Positions 6,701-11,496 of a stretch of DNA of 11,496 bases are shown here, one piece after another. The notes under the pieces are model-generated. The model searched no databases. It saw only the letters and a program-made list of their open reading frames with translations, and had not been told where the DNA came from. The DNA comes from Chitinophagaceae bacterium (lineage in GTDB: Bacteria > Bacteroidota > Bacteroidia > Chitinophagales > Chitinophagaceae). The DNA lies in the NCBI GenBank assembly GCA_947489175.1, contig CANLED010000036.1, positions 1 through 11,496 of the forward strand, in the 5' to 3' direction. Within the stretch, counting starts at the first letter, position 1, and every line of letters starts with the position of its first letter. The position numbers were made by a program, and so were the translations under genes.

Positions 6701-8789
6701 ATCTTTTGTTTATTTACCAACTAGTTCAACCGGTTGGAGTCAATCGCATTATTTTCAGTATTTGAAAGAAACTTATAATGGGGCAGGTTTTGTTGCTAGA
6801 TCTCTATTGAATGCTGAAGAGGAAAATTCCTATCAGTTTACGGCTGGATTAGTTCCCTATTTTGGAAATACTGTTCGAAAAAATCTTGAGCTTTCCATAA
6901 CAAACGGATGTGGTTTAAACTTCAACTCTATCGAATTTGTAATATTGAATTCATTTACAGGGAAACTGACACGAAATAAATTGGTTGGATCCTTAGGGAT
7001 TTACAATAGTTCTTTTTCAGCTGCTTGTTCTTCTACAAACCCATATCAATTTTACTATTCATACAACAATAGTTTAACTAGAAAATATGCCGCAAATCTT
7101 TTTGATTCAATTCCCAATGGTACTATTTTAATTATTTCGAATTGGGTGAGATCAGGCTCTTCAGCTTCAAATCAATATATTGATGTTTGGAAAGGAGATA
7201 AGAATATTTATGGAGTAAATAGTTCGCTCTACGACAAACTGAAAAGTATCGGATTAACTCAGATCGACTCTTTTTACCGTGAAATTCCATTCCTTTTTAT
7301 TGTAAAAAAGAATCTTGATGGTTCGTGGAAAGTTTTAGATCAGCAGGTGGGAAACTTTGTAAATCAGCAATTAAAAAGTGAGTTGAAAATCAATAGTTTT
7401 CTATCTAACTCCAGTAGTGAATTGAATCTAATCGGTCCCGCTAAATCTTGGAGCAGCATCCATTGGAAAGGCTATTCGTTAGAACCTAATTCTGCAGATC
7501 AAATCAAATACAAGGTTTTTGGTGTTACAAAAAATTTCAGTGAAACGCTCTTGTACTCAAGTTCTAGCAAACAAAAAGACACATCGTTGGCGTACATCAA
7601 TGCAAATTCATTTCCTTATTTAAAAATTTACCAAGAAAACTCAGACACAACAGACCATACACCTTGGCAAACAAAATACATTCAAGTTAAATATGAGCCC
7701 GTACCAGAAGGCGCCCTTACACCCGCATCACAGGTTCCATTAAAAGATACATTGGATGTTGGAGAGCCTATTAAGTTCAACATGGCTTTTAAAAATATCA
7801 GTCCCGTTGCTTTTGACAGTGTAAAACTATTAATGACTGTGACCGATCCTTCAAACAATACCAAGGTTATATTTGACGGCAAGCGCAAGCCCATAAAATT
7901 GGCAGGAGATACCATACTTGTTGATTATACTTTAGATACAAAGAACATGGTTGGTGATAATTCTGTGTACATCAATTTTAACCCAGATAATGCTCAACCT
8001 GAGCAATACATGTTCAACAATTATTTGAACAAGAACATCTATGTAAGGCCCGATACTTATGCCCCAAATTTAGATGTAACTTTCGATGGGTTGCATATCT
8101 TGAATAAGGACATTGTTTCGCCGAAGCCTACCATCCTGGTGAAGCTCAAAGATGATAGTAAGTTTCTTGCATTGAACGACACTAGTTTGTTTTCTGTTAA
8201 ACTTCGATATCCAGATGGATCTATAAAATCCATCAAATTTGACAATGACACATTACTCTTTACTCCAGCAATGTTATCTCCAGGCAGTACTGAAAATACT
8301 GCATCTGTGACCTTTAAACCTTACTTAAGGGACGATGGAGAATATGAATTAATTGTATCAGGAAAAGATAGAAGCAATAACGCCTCTGGAGCTTTTGAAT
8401 ACAGGGTAATGTTTGATGTTTACAACAAGTCAATGATTACAAACCTATTGAACTATCCAAATCCATTCACTTCCTCAACAGCTTTTGTTTTTACGCTTAC
8501 TGGATCTGAGCTTCCAAGTGGATTTAGAATCCAAATATTAACAGTAACCGGCAAGATTGTAAAAGAGATCTTAAAAGAAGAGTTGGGACCACTAAGAATA
8601 GGGAATAACATCACTGAATATAAATGGGATGGTACCGATATGTTTGGTCAACCCTTGGCAAATGGTGTTTATCTTTATCGAGTATTAACTGATATTCGTG
8701 GTAAAAAAATTGATAAACTTAAAACCTCCGGTTTTAATACTGACAAGTATTTTCAAAGTGGTTATGGTAAAATGTATTTGATGCGTTAA
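3726..8789 (+). CDS. porU2: Gingipain-family (peptidase C25) cysteine protease / putative T9SS sortase PorU2-like
   Basis: A 1687-residue secreted or surface protein. A signal peptide covers 1-25 (cleavage before QF). An N-terminal beta-rich region (about 26-380) begins with a WIDFSKTYYKFKVGETGLYRI-type motif seen in PorU-like proteins. The C25 caspase-fold domain spans about 385-780. The probable catalytic His is H640 in ITYFGHSS (codon 5643-5645) and the Cys is C670 in MANGCNAG (codon 5733-5735). VFLIGRG at 477-483 and GGDPAIKLYP at 769-778 fit the family. CARDB-like Ig folds follow at about 785-895 and 1340-1440, with beta-rich sequence between and after. The end (about 1570-1660) is FlgD/T9SS-CTD-like, with NYPNPF at 1576-1581 and WDGTDMFGQPLANGVYLYRV at 1634-1653. 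Canonical PorU is roughly 1150-1200 residues and carries a different sequence around the catalytic Cys as I recall it, so this is a paralogue, not the core sortase. It may cleave cargo signals or be a surface protease; its activity is inferred. Confidence 0.85.
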   Translation: MKKPISYISVFFVAAFMLCTLNSNAQFNNEWIDFSKTYYKFKVGETGLYRIPFSTLQANGLSAVPANQFQLWRNGKEVALFTSVSTGLLGSNDFIEFFGVMNDGKADAPLYKKPEFQLADKWSLQTDTAAYFLTVNQSANARLVNTPNVITGNSIAAEPYFMYTLAKNYKDQINPGFASIVGIYVYSSSYDNGEGWTSRSIAPNSPVVDQYNDLFVANSPLEASFKVTAFGNALNLRSVQVLVNGSKLIDQKMDYFSAAIKEISFPSTLIGKSIDTIRINNQTTSGSDRIVVGKYELTYPRQFNFGGASLFEFNLPGSSVGNYLEITNFTNNAVAPILYDLSEGKRYVADVAVIGKFRFVLPPGGQRSFVLMNASSPKIKTINSVTKKVFIDFSKAANQGNYLMISHPSLGASSKGNAIDNYIAYRTSAVGGGYQPKVYDIDELVDQFGLGIKKHPSSVKNFINFARQFFSTTPQNVFLIGRGLTYDQYRYNESRPITEKINIIPTFGNPGSDNILASTDNDATAEVAIGRLSVTSGDEINAYLDKVKLHDLSLISQSNTVKEKAWMKNFAHVVGGGDPYLQSVIDSYMKSAGAHVQDTSIGAQIYTFNKLSAAAVEQVNSGLLSSLFSEGLGMITYFGHSSANSMEFNLDDPSIFDNQGKYPLFMANGCNAGNFFTYDTLRATAGKRNISENYVLMPNKGSIGFIASTHYGIVNYLNLYTNIFYRRMAREDYQSTIGDLQKNVSHEVIASGGNDDFYNVMTMEQMLLGGDPAIKLYPHPLPDFAVEDPFIRINPNPLSVTNSNFDLKVKYYNLGKAVKDSVRLKIKREMPDGSLVVLYDQNRGRVYYADSVSISVPINPYTDRGQNKIIVQLDSASLLNEITRNNNTVTKSFSIAEDEVRPVYPLNFAIVNSSKILLTATSNQFLQVPKSFIVEVDTTENFNSPIKVSQTQSSIGGVIEFSPVIPLRDSVVFYWRVAKVPDTGVINKWSNSSFVYLPTSSTGWSQSHYFQYLKETYNGAGFVARSLLNAEEENSYQFTAGLVPYFGNTVRKNLELSITNGCGLNFNSIEFVILNSFTGKLTRNKLVGSLGIYNSSFSAACSSTNPYQFYYSYNNSLTRKYAANLFDSIPNGTILIISNWVRSGSSASNQYIDVWKGDKNIYGVNSSLYDKLKSIGLTQIDSFYREIPFLFIVKKNLDGSWKVLDQQVGNFVNQQLKSELKINSFLSNSSSELNLIGPAKSWSSIHWKGYSLEPNSADQIKYKVFGVTKNFSETLLYSSSSKQKDTSLAYINANSFPYLKIYQENSDTTDHTPWQTKYIQVKYEPVPEGALTPASQVPLKDTLDVGEPIKFNMAFKNISPVAFDSVKLLMTVTDPSNNTKVIFDGKRKPIKLAGDTILVDYTLDTKNMVGDNSVYINFNPDNAQPEQYMFNNYLNKNIYVRPDTYAPNLDVTFDGLHILNKDIVSPKPTILVKLKDDSKFLALNDTSLFSVKLRYPDGSIKSIKFDNDTLLFTPAMLSPGSTENTASVTFKPYLRDDGEYELIVSGKDRSNNASGAFEYRVMFDVYNKSMITNLLNYPNPFTSSTAFVFTLTGSELPSGFRIQILTVTGKIVKEILKEELGPLRIGNNITEYKWDGTDMFGQPLANGVYLYRVLTDIRGKKIDKLKTSGFNTDKYFQSGYGKMYLMR

Positions 8790-8800
8790 TTAATATTTTC

Positions 8801-9979
8801 ATGCATTCAAACAAACATCCTCCTGAATTTAAGCTGTTACTTAGCTGTAGCCGGGTTAAACCCACACAAAAAGAACTTGATGTTAGGGATAATAGTTTTA
8901 CATCACCGATTGATGAAAGTCACTTTTTATTTCTTATCAACAGGCATCTTGTTGCACCGATTGTTTATTTCAATCTAAAAAATGAAACTAGAATTTCAAA
9001 TAACCTGAAATCGGATCTTAAATTGCTTGCTGAACATAATCAATTCAAGGTTTTGATTACCAAGCAAATGATCATTCGCTTGCAAAAGAAATTTCTTGAA
9101 TTGAATGTAAAGGGACTTTTTCTCAAAGGAGTGCCTTTGTCTGAGATGTATTATGGGGATGTTGGATTGAGGGATACGATGGACATTGATGTGTGGGTAG
9201 AAGAGCATGGCTTTGTTGAAATTTGCAATTATTTACGATCCTTAGGGTATACATCAAATCTTGATTTAGGCTCCTTGAATAGCAAGCAGATTGCTTATAA
9301 ATATAAAACTGATCATCACCTGCTGTTTACCATCAACCACCCTCATTATCCTGCAATAATTGAGCTTCATTGGAAAATTAGAGGTCGCTTGGGCATATTT
9401 ACATTCAATCCCAATGAAAGATTTTCAGAGTTGATTTCATATAATTCATCAAATACATTAATTCCTGTTTTTAGCCATGTCGATAATTTGCTTTTTTTAT
9501 GTACACATGGATGTGATCATGCATGGTATCGGTTAAAATGGTTTTTTGATTTACCTCAACTGATAGATAAAATTGAATTTAAATGGAATGATGTATTAAA
9601 TAGAGCGGAACAATTGAATTGTGTTGACCAACTATTATTAAGTTTCTTGTTACTAAACAAATTGTTGAGCCAGCCCATCCCTGATGAATTGCAGTTGAGA
9701 TTACAGAAAAATATTAATAAACTGTCTTGGAGTCTTCGCTACGTTGAACACTGTATTTTATACAATGGTCAATATTGTGATACAGACAAAGAAAAGTTAC
9801 TAAATCTGAGGTATGTTTTGTCTCAAAATAAAAAAGGAATTTTAAATCCAACTTTGTTTTACAGGCATCTTACCAGTGAAAATGATTGGAAATTATTGCC
9901 ATTACCTAGCTACCTCTTTTTTCTTTATTTCCCACTGCGCCCCTTCATGTTGTTATGGCGACGAATAACCAAACATTAA
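8801..9979 (+). CDS. Nucleotidyltransferase-family protein (PF14907, NTP_transf_5-like)
   Basis: A 392-residue cytoplasmic protein without signal peptide. The centre holds the hallmarks of the minimal nucleotidyltransferase fold of PF14907: GLFLKGVPL at 105-113 (K109, G110), Y117-Y118, then LRDTMDIDVWV at 123-133, where D128 and D130 are the probable metal-binding aspartates. A later helical block HVDNLLFLCTHGCDHAWYRL (226-245) followed by KWFFDLPQLI matches the second conserved part. ELHW at 188-191 could supply a third acidic residue. The substrate is not known for most of this family; members occur beside polysaccharide and RiPP/lasso-peptide genes. The gene starts 11 nt after the porU2-like stop and is probably cotranscribed with it, which is an unexpected pairing. 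It ends in a TCAAC repeat array with no hairpin terminator. The C-terminus (370-390) is hydrophobic then basic, possibly touching the membrane. Confidence 0.78.
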   Translation: MHSNKHPPEFKLLLSCSRVKPTQKELDVRDNSFTSPIDESHFLFLINRHLVAPIVYFNLKNETRISNNLKSDLKLLAEHNQFKVLITKQMIIRLQKKFLELNVKGLFLKGVPLSEMYYGDVGLRDTMDIDVWVEEHGFVEICNYLRSLGYTSNLDLGSLNSKQIAYKYKTDHHLLFTINHPHYPAIIELHWKIRGRLGIFTFNPNERFSELISYNSSNTLIPVFSHVDNLLFLCTHGCDHAWYRLKWFFDLPQLIDKIEFKWNDVLNRAEQLNCVDQLLLSFLLLNKLLSQPIPDELQLRLQKNINKLSWSLRYVEHCILYNGQYCDTDKEKLLNLRYVLSQNKKGILNPTLFYRHLTSENDWKLLPLPSYLFFLYFPLRPFMLLWRRITKH

Positions 9980-9990
9980 ACCCTTAAACA

Positions 9991-10110
9991 TCTTCAACCC
10001 TCTTCAACCCTCTTCAACCCTCTTCAACCCTCTCAACCCTCTCAACCTTCTCAACTAACTTCAACCACTTCAACCACTTCAACTTCTTCAACTAATATCA
10101 ACCCCTCAAC
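9991..10110. repeat. Degenerate tandem array of TCAAC pentamers between convergent genes
   Basis: Thirteen TCAAC copies start at 9994, 10004, 10014, 10024, 10033, 10042, 10051, 10061, 10070, 10079, 10088, 10098 and 10106, at steps of 10,10,10,9,9,9,10,9,9,9,10,8. The first four are identical 10-nt units (TCTTCAACCC, 9991-10030); later units decay to TCTCAACCC, ACTTCAACC and CTTCTTCAAC while the pentamer stays intact. The array nearly fills the 132-bp gap between the stop codons of the nucleotidyltransferase (9979) and ABC exporter (10112) genes. The plus strand is almost free of G, so it cannot fold into a hairpin terminator. The minus strand carries regular GGG tracts. No coding potential is apparent. 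Confidence 0.9.
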
Positions 10111-10111
10111 T

Positions 10112-11496
10112 TTAAATCCTCTGCTTCTCATACATCTCCTGAAACAACCCCTTGCTCTTAATGAGTTCATCAAAACTGCCCTCTTGAACAATACAACCAT
10201 CTTTCATCACATAAATAAAATCAGCAATTTTTAAGTTGTATAACCTATGTGAAATGAGGATTACTATCTTGTTTGATAGGTTGTTTTTAATTTGTTCGTA
10301 AAGCCTTAATTCTGAAAATGCATCCAAGGAACTGCTTGGTTCATCTAAAACAACTATTTTGGTTTTTTTGTAAAATATTCTTGCCAATGCTAACTTTTGC
10401 CATTGTCCACCACTTAATTGTTCACTGCCTTCAAATATGCTGCCTAACTTCGTCTGATATTCCTTTGAAAGCTTCTTAATAAATTCATCAGCTCCTGATG
10501 TTTTGGCAGCTGCAATGGCAGTTGATTTTATTGTTTCGTTAGGATCTAAATTAAAATGAATATTTTGAATTGCTTCTAAAAAATATTTTTCGTAATCTTG
10601 GAAGAAGAATCCTGAATTGTCATAAAATGAGGCAGTATCAAACTGTTTGATGTTTTGATTATTTATTGTTATGTTACCTTGATATGTGGTATAAAGCCTT
10701 GATAAAATTTTGACAAGGGTGGTTTTCCCAGCGCCATTTTCTCCTACAATCGCAACTATTTGTCCACCTTTGGCATTAATTGATATGTTGTTGAGAATGG
10801 GGGTTTTTGCTTCTGGATAGGTAAATGAAAGATTTTCAAGGGCCAAAACCGTTATTTCCTGAGGCATGCCAACGGTGCCTTTGTTTTGCTGATTTGTTTC
10901 TTCTAAAGAAAAAAAATCAACCAGGTTCCGGAAAAACATCCTAAGTTGAAAAATCTGAAGGAAGGATTGAAAGAAGCTTTTGGAGCTCGTTTGCATGCGC
11001 TGAAAACCTTGTAGATACAATACAAACAGCCCAATGGTCATTGTTTTGTTCAGTGTTAAAAATGACATGTAGCCAATTGCTGCAGACAATAAAACAACTT
11101 CTAAAATTTCCACAATCAGATTTTTACTAAGTGCAGATTGATGGATCTTTTTCTTTTCCATAGAAATGTAATTTCTCAGTTTAGATAGCCTCAATCCAAA
11201 AGATTCTCCAAATTGAAAACTCCGAAGTTCTTTGGCCCATTGAATGCCAGTAAGTATTTGAAAAAGGTAATTGGCTTCACGTTCTTTTGGAGCAAGCGAA
11301 AATTCTAGGTTGGTTAGTTTTTTACCTTGAAGCCATTTATTGAAAGAAATGGGGATCGCAAAAAGAATTACTGCGATAAAAAAATAGGCCTTGATTGAAA
11401 TGAAAAAAGCAACTAAAAATAGGAGTGAGAGCCCGCTCGCCATCAAAGCATTGATGGCTGGAAGTATTTGTCCAACCCTAAAAATAGCCTGCTGCT
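10112..11496 (-). CDS. ABC exporter, transmembrane domain fused to ATPase domain (5' end outside window)
   Basis: The frame stays open to the window edge and no start can be assigned; about 461 C-terminal residues are visible. Numbering from the internal codon at 11446: hydrophobic segments at about 3-33 and 110-146 belong to a type I exporter transmembrane domain. The ATPase domain runs from about 198 to 444: Walker A GENGAGKTT at 235-243, Q-loop FFFQD at 280-284, signature LSGGQ at 344-348, Walker B VVLDEP at 365-370 with catalytic E370, D-loop SSLD at 372-375, H-loop His400 in ISHRL. All ATPase residues are intact, so it should be active as a half-transporter dimer. The substrate cannot be told. 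The TMD-NBD form fits exporters of lipids, peptides or drugs; the sequence around the Q-loop (FQDYEKYFLEAIQNI) resembles peptide exporters such as those of bacteriocin clusters. It converges on the nucleotidyltransferase gene across the TCAAC array. Confidence 0.92.
   Translation of the reverse strand, partial: QQAIFRVGQILPAINALMASGLSLLFLVAFFISIKAYFFIAVILFAIPISFNKWLQGKKLTNLEFSLAPKEREANYLFQILTGIQWAKELRSFQFGESFGLRLSKLRNYISMEKKKIHQSALSKNLIVEILEVVLLSAAIGYMSFLTLNKTMTIGLFVLYLQGFQRMQTSSKSFFQSFLQIFQLRMFFRNLVDFFSLEETNQQNKGTVGMPQEITVLALENLSFTYPEAKTPILNNISINAKGGQIVAIVGENGAGKTTLVKILSRLYTTYQGNITINNQNIKQFDTASFYDNSGFFFQDYEKYFLEAIQNIHFNLDPNETIKSTAIAAAKTSGADEFIKKLSKEYQTKLGSIFEGSEQLSGGQWQKLALARIFYKKTKIVVLDEPSSSLDAFSELRLYEQIKNNLSNKIVILISHRLYNLKIADFIYVMKDGCIVQEGSFDELIKSKGLFQEMYEKQRI

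Noticed and set aside
9991..10110. CRISPR array
   Set aside because: The repeat unit is only 9-10 nt, with no 20-40-nt repeats, no unique spacers of constant length and no cas genes.
11444..11446. Start codon of the ABC exporter at 11446 (TTG) or the next ATG
   Set aside because: The frame continues without a stop to the window edge and the visible transmembrane domain is incomplete, so the true start is outside the window.

Overview
The window reads as AT-rich chromosomal DNA of a Bacteroidota bacterium, most likely a Chitinophagia/Chitinophagaceae-like lineage (inference). The evidence is a type IX secretion (T9SS) PorV-like/PorU-like gene pair, two promoters that fit the Bacteroidota consensus (TTG-N19/20-TAnnTTTG) exactly, almost no Shine-Dalgarno sequences, and a TyrRS with the KFGKT form of the KMSKS loop. 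I see no transposase, integrase, CRISPR array or phage gene.

Layout, left to right. (1) 1-137: the 3' end of a Cys/Met-metabolism PLP enzyme. (2) 170-895: a membrane methyltransferase of the isoprenylcysteine carboxyl methyltransferase (ICMT)-like family. (3) 896-928: a perfect inverted repeat with A/T flanks, serving as a shared terminator for that gene and for the convergent tRNA. (4) 930-1000, minus: tRNA-Gln(UUG) with its own consensus promoter at 1018-1047. (5) 1082-2365, minus: tyrS, complete, with a consensus promoter at 2382-2412 that fixes its start. (6) 2366-2613: a divergent regulatory region holding the tyrS promoter, an 8-bp inverted repeat, a -7 box facing right and a long leader. 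(7) 2614-9979: a tight rightward operon of three genes with 2-nt and 11-nt gaps. They encode a PorV/PorQ-family outer-membrane barrel (PorV2-like), a 1687-residue gingipain-family (C25) cysteine protease/sortase (PorU2-like), and a PF14907-type nucleotidyltransferase-family protein. (8) 9991-10110: a 120-bp array of thirteen TCAAC pentamers at 8-10-nt spacing, between convergent stop codons. (9) 10112 to the window end, minus: an ABC exporter (TMD-NBD half-transporter), truncated by the window.

How they fit together. The PorV2-like barrel and the PorU2-like protease look like a dedicated pair, parallel to the core PorV-PorU attachment complex, in which PorU removes the C-terminal signal of T9SS cargo and joins the cargo to a surface anchor. 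The gene order is reversed relative to the core porU-porV order as I recall it, and the protease is far longer than canonical PorU. The third operon member, a nucleotidyltransferase-fold protein of unknown substrate, is the least expected partner. The rest is housekeeping (tyrS, tRNA-Gln, a sulfur amino-acid enzyme). The items most worth a second look are the PorV2/PorU2/nucleotidyltransferase operon, the TCAAC array with its G-quadruplex-capable strand, and what lies beyond the right edge behind the ABC exporter.
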